The notes under the pieces are model-generated. The model was not told where the DNA came from and made no database searches. It worked only from the letters and a program-made list of their open reading frames with translations. A DNA stretch of 64,000 nucleotides from Gammaproteobacteria bacterium. GTDB lineage: Bacteria > Pseudomonadota > Gammaproteobacteria > Beggiatoales > Beggiatoaceae. The stretch is taken from NCBI GenBank assembly GCA_003645255.1, contig QNES01000001.1:1-64000 (forward strand). Reading direction: 5' to 3'. Below are positions 9,395-17,462 of this stretch, in pieces. The position numbers and the translations under genes were made by a program. Every line of letters begins with the position of its first letter. Position 1 is the stretch's first letter.

Positions 9395-10813
9395 TCAAAC
9401 AAAATTAGCTAGCAACATAAGAAAAATAATACAAGCGACACTTAGCCAACTGACTTTATCAGTGAGGGCAAATTGGACGGGATCGTCTAACATTTGATGA
9501 CGATGAGCTAAAAACCAAATCCGACTTATCCAATATAATAAAACGGGGCAAATTAGCGAGAGAATATAGGGTGAGCTATACAGTACGCTAACGGTTTCAC
9601 TGTTGATATATAGTGCAAATACTAATACCGCAAGATAACCATTTGTGGGTCCCATACTGGCTATCATTTCTATATCACCCATTTCATAGCTACGGCGTTT
9701 AATGACTTTTTGCTTTGTCAAATGTAATAATTCTATATAACGTTTGAGGAAGGCTAAACTCATAAACATAAACATGGAAAAAACCAGTAACCATGAAGAA
9801 ATAGGAACCAAGACGGCGATACCACCTGCCAAGATACGATGGGTATATAAACCCGCCAAGACAAGGACATCTATAATAAGTTTTTGCTTGAGGTAAAATG
9901 AATAAGTCATGGTGATTAATAAATATAAACTCAACATGCCTGTAAAATTAAGAGGTAACCACAATAATGAAATGGAAAAACTTAACAGGATTAACCCCAA
10001 AAATAATGGTAAACCATATTGTATTGGCACACGTCCAGATGCAAAAGGACGAAATTTTTTTGAGTGGTGGGCGCGATCCGCCGCTAAATCTAATAAATCA
10101 TTTAAGATATAGCCGGCTGATGCAGTGAGACTGAAAGCAATAAAAGCTAATAGGGCAGTTCCCAATTTAGTTAGATCAAATAATTGGTGAGATAATACTA
10201 AGGGCAAAAAAATCAGTATATTTTTAACCCACTGATGGGGGCGCAGTGCTTTTAACCAATCCCATAAGGTGCTTTTCGGGGTAGAAAATATCTTATCGGG
10301 TGGACAGTGGAACTGTTTGAGTAAGGTAGGACTAGGGGCAACTAAAAATCCTTCATGGGCTGCTTGTAAAATAGGTAAGTCCGCACTGGAATCACCAATA
10401 TAATCATAAGTCGTAAAACGTTTTTTCAGGGCATCGCGTTTAGTTGCCCCTTTCATATTAAGCTGTGCATCGCTGGCGATAACCTGATCAAATAATTTTA
10501 AATGATCAGCAACTGCCTGGGCAATGCTTTGATGAGCGGCTGTTGCTAATACCAAAATACGCCCTTGTTTTTTTTCATGCTGCAAGAAAGTCAAAACACT
10601 TTCATGGTAAGGAAGAGTTTCTACATCTAGTGTAACCTGTTGAGCGATTTTATGTTTTAAATAAGCTCTACCCCGTATGAGCCATAAAGGTAGAAAAAAA
10701 ATCAGTAATAAATTATGTCTTAACAATAATAAGACACTTTCCCATAGGGTATCTGTGGCAATTAAGGTACCGTCTAAATCGACGCATAAAGGTTTTGAAG
10801 TCGTATTGTTCAT
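9395..10813 (-). CDS. HAD phosphatase fused to UbiA-family prenyltransferase
   Basis: A 472-residue two-domain membrane protein. Residues about 8-200 are a HAD hydrolase with motif I DLDGTL, a threonine motif II region (LATAA) and motif IV GDSSADLPIL. Residues about 190-470 are a UbiA-type polytopic domain with the first prenyl-diphosphate motif NDLLDLAADR (N-D-x2-D-x3-D). The family includes decaprenylphosphoryl-phosphoribose synthases, and such HAD-UbiA fusions are common in proteobacteria. It may transfer a phosphoribosyl or prenyl group to a lipid phosphate and then remove a phosphate, but the substrates here are unknown. The gene stands alone between repeats. Confidence 0.8.
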   Translation of the reverse strand: MNNTTSKPLCVDLDGTLIATDTLWESVLLLLRHNLLLIFFLPLWLIRGRAYLKHKIAQQVTLDVETLPYHESVLTFLQHEKKQGRILVLATAAHQSIAQAVADHLKLFDQVIASDAQLNMKGATKRDALKKRFTTYDYIGDSSADLPILQAAHEGFLVAPSPTLLKQFHCPPDKIFSTPKSTLWDWLKALRPHQWVKNILIFLPLVLSHQLFDLTKLGTALLAFIAFSLTASAGYILNDLLDLAADRAHHSKKFRPFASGRVPIQYGLPLFLGLILLSFSISLLWLPLNFTGMLSLYLLITMTYSFYLKQKLIIDVLVLAGLYTHRILAGGIAVLVPISSWLLVFSMFMFMSLAFLKRYIELLHLTKQKVIKRRSYEMGDIEMIASMGPTNGYLAVLVFALYINSETVSVLYSSPYILSLICPVLLYWISRIWFLAHRHQMLDDPVQFALTDKVSWLSVACIIFLMLLANFV

Positions 10814-10910
10814 TTTTGAAATGAATAAATAGTTGATTTATGGGCGAACCGGTATATTTACCCGGTAAAATTATTTTTCGTAGAAACGATAGATTAAAGA
10901 AAATAAGATG

Positions 10911-10916
10911 TATAAT
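10911..10916 (+). promoter_or_regulatory. Possible -10 box for infA
   Basis: TATAAT at 10911-10916, preceded by GT, about 130 bases before infA. I see no good -35 hexamer at 16-18 bases upstream, so this is a weak call based on the -10 match alone. Confidence 0.3.
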
Positions 10917-10997
10917 GCTCATTTATAACAGTTATACTGAGCACGCTTATAAATGAAATTTTTGAGTGATGCAAGAAACCCAGTTTTTTGAAAAATT

Positions 10998-11039
10998 TAA
11001 CTGATAACTGATAATTAATAACTAATAACTGATAACTGA
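10998..11039 (+). repeat. TAACTGA heptamer array before infA (six units)
   Basis: Six consecutive 7-base units: TAACTGA, TAACTGA, TAATTAA, TAACTAA, TAACTGA, TAACTGA. The array ends 4 bases before the infA ATG, so it occupies the place where a Shine-Dalgarno sequence would be; none is visible. TAACTGA arrays have been described as abundant in marine Beggiatoaceae genomes. A regulatory role is inferred. Confidence 0.9.
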
Positions 11040-11043
11040 CAAA

Positions 11044-11262
11044 ATGGCTAAAGAAGAAAGTATTGAAATGGAAGGTATCATCTCCGAGACGCTACCTAAT
11101 ACAATGTTTCGAGTCAAATTGGAAAACGGTCACAGTGTGACCGCTCATATTTCCGGGCGGATGCGTAAACATTACATCCGCATTTTAACCGGTGATAAAG
11201 TCACCGTGCAATTGACACCTTACGACTTGACAAAGGGTCGTATTACTTATCGATCTCGTTAA
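11044..11262 (+). CDS. infA: Translation initiation factor IF-1
   Basis: A 72-residue protein that matches IF-1 along its whole length: [11 protein letters not shown] start, the OB-fold strands with '[20 protein letters not shown]', and the basic end [11 protein letters not shown]-1 occupies the A site of the 30S subunit during initiation. The start is fixed by the conserved MAKEE. The gene is monocistronic here and follows a TAACTGA array with no Shine-Dalgarno, so initiation of this essential mRNA may be unusual. Confidence 0.97.
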   Translation: MAKEESIEMEGIISETLPNTMFRVKLENGHSVTAHISGRMRKHYIRILTGDKVTVQLTPYDLTKGRITYRSR

Positions 11263-11379
11263 CTTTTAGCGTGTGAAGAACTCTCAGAACAGATTGGCCC
11301 AACTCAGCCCAGCTAAAGCAATCGACATACGTCGCGTCAACGGACCGACTAACTGTAGCTGTATATATCTTTGATAGTC

Positions 11380-11430
11380 AGGTAGATCGGGTTATATTTT
11401 TTTGCGCGGCAACGTAACCCGACATTTACC
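11380..11430. repeat. Interrupted dispersed repeat, family 4 (GGTAGATCGGGTTA...TAACCCGACATTTACC)
   Basis: Arms AGGTAGATCGGGTTA and TAACCCGACATTTACC match the shorter elements at 26181-26212 and 26222-26250, but here about 20 bases separate the arms. The rest of 11263-11511 shows nothing I can assign. Confidence 0.5.
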
Positions 11431-11511
11431 TTTTATCTAGGGTCCCTAAAGTCTGTGCAACGGTTGCCTCATTGAAAAAAGTTAAGTTTGTTCCCGCGTT
11501 GAGTATATCAA

Positions 11512-12153
11512 TTAAGAAAGTTTTTGCGCCCGCAAATATTCATCTAAATCCATTTTGCGCCCTGAGCGATAAGAATCGTTCACAATTAACCATAGCCCTC
11601 CCCGTTCAATAACCTTGAGATAGCCAAAAAAGGAATTTTCTTTATCCCCTGTTTTATAAAGAATATCCACATAAACAACCGATATCTGAGGCTTTTCCCA
11701 TACCAAAATTGCACTTTTGAGATTCATGCTGTCTATCTTATAACAGCGCTCTTCAGTATAGCCCGGTCTTAGTTGAGCGGCTTTAGCACAGTTCCTTTCA
11801 GAAATGGCTTGATAATATGCCTGCACAACCTGTTTTGGATCCGACAGTGCTTGGGAAGGCAAGGTTTCAAAGTAACCTGACATGGGGGGGCGTATTGATG
11901 GTGAATCCTGTTCAACAGGCGTTTCATCATTAGCAGTTGCCGGTTGGTAGGCTGACGGATGAATAGATGAATCTATTTGAGCGTTACCAGGTTGGGGTTG
12001 GGCAGTTGGTGGATAGGTAGAAGACACCGTTTCAGGGTAATTTACGGTAGTTGGTGTTGCTGCCGGTGGACTCGCCTTTTGGCTAGTTGAAACACAACCT
12101 GTCGTTGCAACCGTTATGATAGTGGCTAAAAAAATGTTGGAATTGATTTTCAT
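11512..12153 (-). CDS. Putative outer-membrane lipoprotein of unknown function
   Basis: A 213-residue protein with a lipoprotein signal: charged start MKINSN, hydrophobic core, and a lipobox ending TTGC, giving lipidation at Cys20. Residues about 21-100 are rich in proline, threonine, serine and glutamine and probably form a flexible linker. The folded C-terminal part (about 105-213) contains 'VVQAYYQAISERNCAKAAQLRPGYTEERC', which resembles NTF2-like domains that follow a linker in envelope lipoproteins, and it ends in a strand-rich region. I cannot name a family with certainty. It lies downstream of recX on the same strand, with a family 1 palindrome between them. Confidence 0.6.
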   Translation of the reverse strand: MKINSNIFLATIITVATTGCVSTSQKASPPAATPTTVNYPETVSSTYPPTAQPQPGNAQIDSSIHPSAYQPATANDETPVEQDSPSIRPPMSGYFETLPSQALSDPKQVVQAYYQAISERNCAKAAQLRPGYTEERCYKIDSMNLKSAILVWEKPQISVVYVDILYKTGDKENSFFGYLKVIERGGLWLIVNDSYRSGRKMDLDEYLRAQKLS

Positions 12154-12204
12154 ATTTGAGAATTTATATTTGATGTTATCAAGAAGAAGTGTGAAAATAA
12201 TAAA

Positions 12205-12236
12205 AGAAATCCGATTTTTGAAAAAATCGGATTTCT
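12205..12236. repeat. Palindromic repeat, family 1, overlapping the recX stop codon
   Basis: AGAAATCCGATTTTT then GAAAAAATCGGATTTCT. The last two bases of the element are part of the recX stop codon (12235-12237 on the minus strand), so it abuts the coding end directly. Confidence 0.85.
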
Positions 12237-12681
12237 AAGACGCTAACGCAGCCTTAATCTGAGAAGGGGTAAATCCCCGATATTGTAAAAAACGGACTTG
12301 TTTGCCAAATTCGCGCTCTCCCTGCCAATTTTGATCAAAACGTTTTTCCCGTGCTTTACGGGCATAAGTTATCCAAACAGGATCATGAATATTTAAATGC
12401 TCTGTTTGTAATTCGCCGGTAATACCACGTTCCCGTAATTCTTGTTGAATACGCAATGGTCCAAAACCCCTTTTAATTCGACTATGAACATAAGCTTCAA
12501 CAAAACGCTCATTGCTTAATAAGTTATCGATTTGTAGTTGGCTTAATACCTGAGCAATAATACTGGCTTCAAAACCTTTATGGGTTAATTTATGGCGCAA
12601 TTCTAATTCGGAATGTTCACGTTTTGATAGATAGTTTATGGCACTAGAACGTGCTTGCGTGAGTGAAGAAGGGTTGATCAT
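12235..12681 (-). CDS. recX: Regulatory protein RecX
   Basis: A 148-residue all-helical RecX. Recognisable features are 'AINYLSKREHSELELRHKL' near the N-terminus, 'RIKRGFGPLRIQQELRERGI' in the middle, and the C-terminal 'QVRFLQYRGFTPSQIKAAL'. RecX binds RecA filaments and limits their activity. The gene is directly downstream of recA, as in many bacteria. A family 2 palindrome lies in the 89-base gap and may attenuate readthrough, much as the recA-recX terminator does in E. coli. The stop codon merges with a family 1 palindrome. Confidence 0.93.
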   Translation of the reverse strand: MINPSSLTQARSSAINYLSKREHSELELRHKLTHKGFEASIIAQVLSQLQIDNLLSNERFVEAYVHSRIKRGFGPLRIQQELRERGITGELQTEHLNIHDPVWITYARKAREKRFDQNWQGEREFGKQVRFLQYRGFTPSQIKAALAS

Positions 12682-12709
12682 ATCAGTTATATTCGAGCTA
12701 GTATACTAT

Positions 12710-12742
12710 AAACCTGTCAGGTATTCAAAACCTGACAGGTTT
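12710..12742. repeat. Palindromic repeat, family 2, between recA and recX
   Basis: AACCTGTCAGGTATT / CAAAACCTGACAGGTTT, a member of the CCTGNCAGGTTTT family also at 42902, 47070, 57398 and 62961. In the recA-recX message it would form a hairpin followed by few U residues, so attenuation is possible. Confidence 0.8.
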
Positions 12743-12770
12743 TTGGGAAGTTATTTACCTGCTCAGGTAT

Positions 12771-13832
12771 TTAACTAGATTTCCTAGTGCTAGTCTTCTT
12801 AGGAGAGGTTGTTTTTTCCGGGGCGGAAGGTGTTTCAGATGCTTTATGCAGCAATTTATCACGTATTTGCTGTTCAATGGTTTTAACCATTTCTGGATGT
12901 TCTTTCAAATAGGTGCGGACATTTTCTTTGCCCTGACCAATTTTATCGCTCTTGTAGCTATACCATGCACCTGCTTTATCAATAATCTCGTACTTAACGC
13001 CTAATTCAATCAGTTCACTCTCCCGGGAAATACCCTCGCCATAGATGATGTCAAATATGACTTCTTTAAATGGCGGTGCCACTTTGTTTTTAACGACTTT
13101 AACCCGGGTTTCATTACCAATGACTTCATCACCCCGTTTCAGTGCCCCAATGCGGCGTATCTCCATACGTATTGTGGAATAAAATTTTAGCGCATTACCC
13201 CCGGTTGTCGTTTCCGGTGAACCATACATCACACCAATTTTCATACGGATCTGGTTGATGAAAATGACTAAGGTATTGGTGCGATTGATGTTAGCCGTGA
13301 GTTTACGCAATGCTTGTGACATTAAACGGGCTTGTAATCCCATGTGTGAATCGCCCATATCACCTTGAATCTCAGCTTTCGGTGTCAAAGCCGCAACGGA
13401 GTCAATCACAATAAGATCAAAGGTGCCGGACCGTACTAAAGTATCGGTAATTTCCAAAGCTTCTTCACCATCATTGGGTTGTGCCAGGTACAACTCACCG
13501 ATATCGACACCAATTTTTTCAGCATAGCGACTATCCAGGGCATGTTCAGCATCTACGAATGCAACTAACCCCCCTTTTTTCTGCATTTCAGCTGCTACTT
13601 GTAACGTGAGGGTCGTTTTACCGGAAGCTTCTGGTCCAAATACTTCTACAACACGTCCCATTGGTAATCCACCCACACCCAGGATTATATCTAAACCTAA
13701 AGAGCCTGTTGAAACCGTTTCAACATCAAGGGCAGCACCCATATCACCTAATCGCATAACGGCACCTTTGCCAAATTGTTTTTCAATTTGTTTGAGTGTA
13801 GTCATCAAGGCTTGTTTTTTGTTATCTTCCAT
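12771..13832 (-). CDS. recA: Recombinase RecA
   Basis: A 353-residue RecA, the strand-exchange protein and SOS co-protease. It shows the N-terminal polymerisation helix with '[15 protein letters not shown]', Walker [10 protein letters not shown] (about residues 66-74), Walker [11 protein letters not shown], the L1/L2 DNA loops ([26 protein letters not shown]) and an acidic to Lys/Ser-rich C-terminal tail. Start, length and all motifs are canonical. It is followed by recX. I saw no convincing LexA box upstream; the likely sigma-70 promoter is given separately. Confidence 0.99.
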   Translation of the reverse strand: MEDNKKQALMTTLKQIEKQFGKGAVMRLGDMGAALDVETVSTGSLGLDIILGVGGLPMGRVVEVFGPEASGKTTLTLQVAAEMQKKGGLVAFVDAEHALDSRYAEKIGVDIGELYLAQPNDGEEALEITDTLVRSGTFDLIVIDSVAALTPKAEIQGDMGDSHMGLQARLMSQALRKLTANINRTNTLVIFINQIRMKIGVMYGSPETTTGGNALKFYSTIRMEIRRIGALKRGDEVIGNETRVKVVKNKVAPPFKEVIFDIIYGEGISRESELIELGVKYEIIDKAGAWYSYKSDKIGQGKENVRTYLKEHPEMVKTIEQQIRDKLLHKASETPSAPEKTTSPKKTSTRKSS

Positions 13833-13871
13833 CTATATTAACTCGCTTCTTTTATAGGATATTGTGGTATT

Positions 13872-13900
13872 ATTATCTCATAAAATACTTGATTTTACAA
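13872..13900 (-). promoter_or_regulatory. Probable sigma-70 promoter of recA
   Basis: On the minus strand, TTGTAA (13900-13895) and GATAAT (13877-13872) are separated by exactly 17 bases, about 40 bases before the recA start. Both hexamers match the consensus at five of six positions. Spacing and distance fit recA. Not tested. Confidence 0.5.
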
Positions 13901-14288
13901 GCATTTTTTGCCCTGAAACGCGACTTAAATTAAAAATTTTTACCCATTGCGATAACCTAATGATAACTTGAGGATTTTTAGCTTATTTTCACTGTATAAT
14001 CAAAGACTTAGTGACTTTGTTTTCTAAGTGATTTTATTTTATATTTGAAAAATTGAAATTTGAGTATATTATTGTGTATAATATGATTTATTTATTAGAA
14101 TAATATTTCATTTTGTTTTTATGGCTAATATAATTCATAATTAATTAGCTAATGAAATTAATATATTGGTTAATATGAATTTTCAATACAATTTTAGTGC
14201 TTTCTATTTTCAAATAAACTACCCTTTTTTTGTTAGGTTGAAGTATAATACAAACAAACGTGACTAATTTTATTGAGGTATGTCTATA
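13901..14288. other. AT-rich intergenic region between divergent recA and the paralogue cluster
   Basis: No coding signal is visible. The stretch is very AT-rich. TATAAT at 14244-14249 lies 40-45 bases before the first paralogue and could be its -10 box, but no clear -35 accompanies it. A second TATAAT occurs near 13993. No known palindrome family is present. Confidence 0.4.
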
Positions 14289-14708
14289 ATGGTTATTTCA
14301 GAATCGGTAAAAAAGCAATTCGTTGAGCACATTATGCTTCAAGTATTTGATGATCAATATATTGATCGTCAAGAAGAAAAAAGTATCCTTGAGGAAGGCA
14401 TAAAAAAAGGAATCAGTGTCGCTGAAGGTATATCTATCATACGACAAGTGGCTTCAGAAAAAAATCTGGTGATTGAAAGAGATGTAGAAGATCGTGCGAC
14501 AAATGTTCTTGAACAATTCGCTTTAAATGATGGTGTGATTGATCAAAAGGAATTTGGACATGCTTTAACTCTTTTTAGAACTTCTTGCAAGGGACGAGTT
14601 CCAGAGCCTGAGTTGAAAAAGCGGCTCAAGCAAATTATATTAAGTCACGGATGGAAAGTTAAAGAAGGTGGTTTTTTTGGTTCAAAGTGGTTTACGGCGA
14701 TTTCTTGA
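14289..14708 (+). CDS. Two-acidic-loop (TerB/EF-hand-like) protein, paralogue 1
   Basis: A 139-residue soluble helical protein, first of three tandem paralogues. I prefer ATG 14289 to 14280 because it aligns with the starts of copies 2 and 3 and leaves GAGG about 10 bases upstream as in those copies. Two acidic loops, FDDQYIDRQEE (about residues 20-30) and LNDGVIDQKEF (about 78-88), have the spacing of degenerate EF-hand or TerB-type metal-binding motifs. The C-terminus carries a conserved aromatic tail, GWKVKEGGFFGSKWF. I do not recognise a named family. Metal or calcium binding is an inference from the loops. Confidence 0.75.
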   Translation: MVISESVKKQFVEHIMLQVFDDQYIDRQEEKSILEEGIKKGISVAEGISIIRQVASEKNLVIERDVEDRATNVLEQFALNDGVIDQKEFGHALTLFRTSCKGRVPEPELKKRLKQIILSHGWKVKEGGFFGSKWFTAIS

Positions 14709-14775
14709 ATGGAACTGAATCAGGTTTCAGTTGTTCAGTTTTTTTAACCTGTACAAATATAAGGAGTTATAATCT

Positions 14776-15195
14776 ATGGCTGTTTTAGAACAGATTAAAA
14801 ATCAATTTGTTGAGTTTATCACGCTTCAAGCGTTTGATGATCAATACATTGATCGTCAAGAAGAAAAGCGAATTCTTGAAGTGGGGGTTAAAAATGGCAT
14901 CAGTGTGGAAGAGAGTCTTACCATTATTCGCGAGGTAGCTTCACAAAAAGGCTTGGTTGTCGAAAGAGATGCCGAGGAGAGAACAAAAGATTTTCTTGAA
15001 AATGCAGCGACTAATGATGGGAAGGTGACTAAAAAGGAGTTTGAACAAACCGTTGCGTTATTCAAGAAGGCTAGTAAAGGTATGATATCTGAACCGGATA
15101 TGAAACGTCGGTTAAAGAAAATGATGGAAGACAATGGTTGGAAAGCCAAGGAGGGAGGGTTATTCGGCTCAAAGTGGTATTCTGCTATTGAGTAG
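14776..15195 (+). CDS. Two-acidic-loop (TerB/EF-hand-like) protein, paralogue 2
   Basis: A 139-residue paralogue of the preceding gene, 67 bases downstream, with AAGGAG 9-10 bases before ATG. It keeps FDDQYIDRQEE and TNDGKVTKKEF and the tail GWKAKEGGLFGSKWYSAI. The middle helix (ISVEESLTIIREVASQKGL) is similar in all three copies. Residues between the loops differ enough that this is not a recent duplicate of copy 1. The function is unknown; its own strong ribosome site suggests independent, efficient translation within a tandem transcription unit. Confidence 0.75.
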   Translation: MAVLEQIKNQFVEFITLQAFDDQYIDRQEEKRILEVGVKNGISVEESLTIIREVASQKGLVVERDAEERTKDFLENAATNDGKVTKKEFEQTVALFKKASKGMISEPDMKRRLKKMMEDNGWKAKEGGLFGSKWYSAIE

Positions 15196-15228
15196 TTTTT
15201 AAAAACAGATTTTGGAGTATTATCAATT

Positions 15229-15645
15229 ATGGCAGTTTCAGAAGAATCCAGAAAGGCATTTGTTGAACACATTATGCTTCAAGTATTTGATGATCAATAT
15301 ATTGATCGTCAAGAAGAAAAGAAAATCCTTGAAGAAGGGGTTAAGAAGGGATTAGGTGTGGAAGAAGGGCTGGCTATCATGCGGCAAACCGCCCAGGAAA
15401 AGGGGTTAGGGCTTGAAAGAGATGCTGAAGAGCGCACTAAAGATATGTTGGAAGCTTTTGCAAATAATGATGGCAAAGTAGATAAAAAGGAATTTGAGGA
15501 TGCCATGGCGATTTTCAAAAAGCACAGCAAAGGTAAGATACATGCGGATGAAATGAAGAAGCGCATGAAAAAGATGATGGTGGAAAATGGCTGGAAAGCT
15601 AAAGAGGGTTTTTTTGGCAAATGGTTTTCTGCCATTGAAGGTTAA
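15229..15645 (+). CDS. Two-acidic-loop (TerB/EF-hand-like) protein, paralogue 3
   Basis: A 138-residue third paralogue, 33 bases after copy 2, with GGAG about 11 bases before ATG. It carries FDDQYIDRQEE and NNDGKVDKKEF, the best EF-hand-like loop of the set (D-G-x-V-x3-E, but lacking the first Asp), and the tail GWKAKEGFFGKWFSAIEG. About 55 bases spanning the first loop are identical at DNA level to copy 1 but not to copy 2, which suggests gene conversion between the outer copies or a recent duplication. The cluster ends at a family 1 palindrome. Confidence 0.75.
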   Translation: MAVSEESRKAFVEHIMLQVFDDQYIDRQEEKKILEEGVKKGLGVEEGLAIMRQTAQEKGLGLERDAEERTKDMLEAFANNDGKVDKKEFEDAMAIFKKHSKGKIHADEMKKRMKKMMVENGWKAKEGFFGKWFSAIEG

Positions 15646-15680
15646 GTTTTGTTGGGGATTGGGAAATACTATTGTATGCA

Positions 15681-15712
15681 AGAAATCCGATTTTTTCAAA
15701 AATCGGATTTCT
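15681..15712. repeat. Palindromic repeat, family 1
   Basis: AGAAATCCGATTTTTT then CAAAAATCGGATTTCT, 35 bases after the third paralogue. Its position fits a terminator of the tandem unit. Confidence 0.85.
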
Positions 15713-15763
15713 GATTCCCTCCTTTATAAGCGATAATTTAAAAATGGAGTTAATTAACTGATA

Positions 15764-16354
15764 ATGAAGTTACTTAAACGTATTATTTTTACTTTGCAGA
15801 TGATGCACCGTTATCGCCTTCTTCTAGCAAAAATTGTTCGCACCAGTTCTCCCAATCATCAATTATCTCACATTTCACCTTCCCGCCTGAAGCTTAAAGG
15901 AATTACAGTTTTAGTTTTGGATTTTGATGGCGTGTTGGCAGCGCATGGTGAACGGCATCCCGTCCCAGAGTTACAATCGTGGTTGCACGAAGCTGTTAAG
16001 ACGTTTGGTTCAAACCATTTATTTATTTTATCAAATAAACCTTTACCGGAACGAATAAGTTATTTTAATCAGCATTATGCTGGAGTGCAGTGTATTGCTG
16101 ATGTCAAAAAGAAACCTTATCCGGATGGTTTACAAAAAATCATAAATCTAACGGGGCAATCCCCAGAAGCGGTCATGTTAGTAGATGATCGGCTATTGAC
16201 GGGGTGCCTGGCAGCTAGTATTGCTGGTATATCGGTGACTTATATTACTCGCCCTTATATACGCCTGTCTAAGCGTCCATTACAGGAATTGTTTTTTATG
16301 ACATTGCGGTTTTTGGAACGTTATATGATATTGGGGTATGCTCGACTATTCTAG
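15764..16354 (+). CDS. HAD-family phosphatase, YqeG-like
   Basis: A 196-residue HAD superfamily hydrolase. After a basic N-terminus it shows motif I VLDFDGVLA (about residues 48-56), motif II FILSNKP (about 87-93), Lys in KKKPYP (about 112) and motif IV MLVDDRLLTG (about 136-145). The set and length resemble YqeG/class IIIA HAD phosphatases, which act on phosphorylated small molecules; the substrate is unknown. The C-terminal basic helix may sit at the membrane. A single TAACTGA (15755-15761) ends two bases before ATG and no Shine-Dalgarno is evident. Confidence 0.75.
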   Translation: MKLLKRIIFTLQMMHRYRLLLAKIVRTSSPNHQLSHISPSRLKLKGITVLVLDFDGVLAAHGERHPVPELQSWLHEAVKTFGSNHLFILSNKPLPERISYFNQHYAGVQCIADVKKKPYPDGLQKIINLTGQSPEAVMLVDDRLLTGCLAASIAGISVTYITRPYIRLSKRPLQELFFMTLRFLERYMILGYARLF

Positions 16355-16364
16355 TGCAAAAATA

Positions 16365-17033
16365 TTATTCAAATAAATATTCAATTTCATTTAAATGTCT
16401 TTCCAAAGATAATGATAACATTGAAGAGATTGTAAACAAAGTCGCCAAGACGTTTAAATTGGAATCTGCATCACAGGCGGCGCGAATGCGTTCTAAAAAA
16501 TGATAGTTTAAAGTTTGCATTTCTTTAAAACGATTTTTTAAGCCTTCAAATTCTAAATCAAATTGCCCACTCTTTTTATAAACATAATATTGCTGCAATA
16601 AATAAGAAGAAGTCATGCGAAAAACAGTTTCATCCAAAGAAGCGAATGGCAAATGATAATATGCCATACCACGCATGTGGGACAAAACTGGACATGCACT
16701 ACTAGCCATCACAAATCCAATCAAGGCTCTTAAACCGGTTTGAGCGTCCGTTCGTTTAAAATATGCCCGTTCCGGCGTTATCACATGAATATCGACTTCT
16801 TTACAGGAAAGAATTTCCTTAAATCCCAACACAATTTCATGGGCATCAATGGCAACAGGGCAATGTGAATATTCCTCAATTTTTAAAGGGCAATTTGTAC
16901 ATTGGTGAAAATCTAATTGAGCCCAATTAGGATAGTGCTTTTCATCTAAAGTATGTTTACGTGTTCTATCAAAATCTATTTTGTACTGTAAAACTTTTCC
17001 ATCATCCTGGGTAAAAATATATTCAATAAACAT
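16365..17033 (-). CDS. Conserved hypothetical protein with N-terminal Cys cluster
   Basis: A 222-residue protein converging on the HAD gene with a 10-base gap. Residues about 3-35 form strands (EYIFTQDDGKVLQYKIDFD), then CTNCPLKIEEYSHCP (about 45-59) gives three cysteines that could bind a metal. A hydrophobic helical region and a C-terminal helical bundle follow. I recall similar proteins annotated only as domains of unknown function, possibly DUF6901, but I am not sure. No membrane helix or signal peptide is obvious. No function is assigned. Confidence 0.6.
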   Translation of the reverse strand: MFIEYIFTQDDGKVLQYKIDFDRTRKHTLDEKHYPNWAQLDFHQCTNCPLKIEEYSHCPVAIDAHEIVLGFKEILSCKEVDIHVITPERAYFKRTDAQTGLRALIGFVMASSACPVLSHMRGMAYYHLPFASLDETVFRMTSSYLLQQYYVYKKSGQFDLEFEGLKNRFKEMQTLNYHFLERIRAACDADSNLNVLATLFTISSMLSLSLERHLNEIEYLFE

Positions 17034-17145
17034 AACTAAGACACCCGTTAGTACGAGTTTGTTAAAATGGAAATTATTATTTATCTTAAAGGTGAATATT
17101 GAGTAGGCAATTATTATACCAAGTGTTTTAAAATTTTTAGGAAGG

Positions 17146-17177
17146 AAAAAAATGATGCACTGAAAAAACAGTGCATC
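17146..17177 (-). terminator. Intrinsic terminator of tRNA-Leu
   Basis: On the minus strand GATGCACTG, a TTTTTT loop and CAGTGCATC form a perfect 9-bp stem followed by ATTTTTTT. It lies 54 bases beyond the CCA end of the tRNA. Confidence 0.8.
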
Positions 17178-17230
17178 GAAATGCCACCAAAAGGGAAGGG
17201 GAGGAGAAAAAATTATGAAAATTTAAAAAA

Positions 17231-17317
17231 TGGTACCGAGGGTCGGAATCGAACCGACACGGTGTCACCACCACTAGATTTTGAGTCTAGCGCGTCTACC
17301 AGTTCCGCCACCCCGGC
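17231..17317 (-). tRNA. tRNA-Leu, anticodon CAA
   Basis: An 87-nt class II tRNA on the minus strand with encoded CCA. The acceptor GCCGGGG pairs with CCTCGGT (two G-U pairs). The anticodon arm CTAGA-CTCAAAA-TCTAG gives anticodon CAA, reading UUG. A long variable arm and the T-loop GGTTCGATTCC are present. The long variable arm and GCGG D-arm fit tRNA-Leu. A TAACTGA-type array lies immediately upstream, ending at the mature 5' end. Confidence 0.95.
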
Positions 17318-17351
17318 TATCAGTTAACAGTTAACAGTTATCAGTTAGCAG
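17318..17351 (-). repeat. TAACTGA heptamer array touching the tRNA-Leu 5' end
   Basis: Read on the plus strand: TATCAGT, TAACAGT, TAACAGT, TATCAGT, TAGCAG; that is, variants of ACTGATA on the minus strand. The array abuts the first base of tRNA-Leu, so it would be part of the leader of the precursor tRNA. Confidence 0.85.
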
Positions 17352-17462
17352 AATAACTTGAAAAATACTAATTCTTCAATTATAAATAAAAAATATTTTT
17401 TTTACTTAAGAGCAATCTTTTATGGTTGCACTTAACTTTACCTACTTATGACATTGCTATTT

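Noticed and set aside
13833-13960. LexA (SOS) box before recA
   Set aside because: No CTG-N10-CAG or similar palindrome at a suitable position; only a plausible sigma-70 promoter was found.
14289-15645. Calling the three paralogues true calmodulin-like EF-hand proteins
   Set aside because: The first loop position is not Asp in either loop (Gln or Phe instead), so a canonical EF-hand cannot be claimed.
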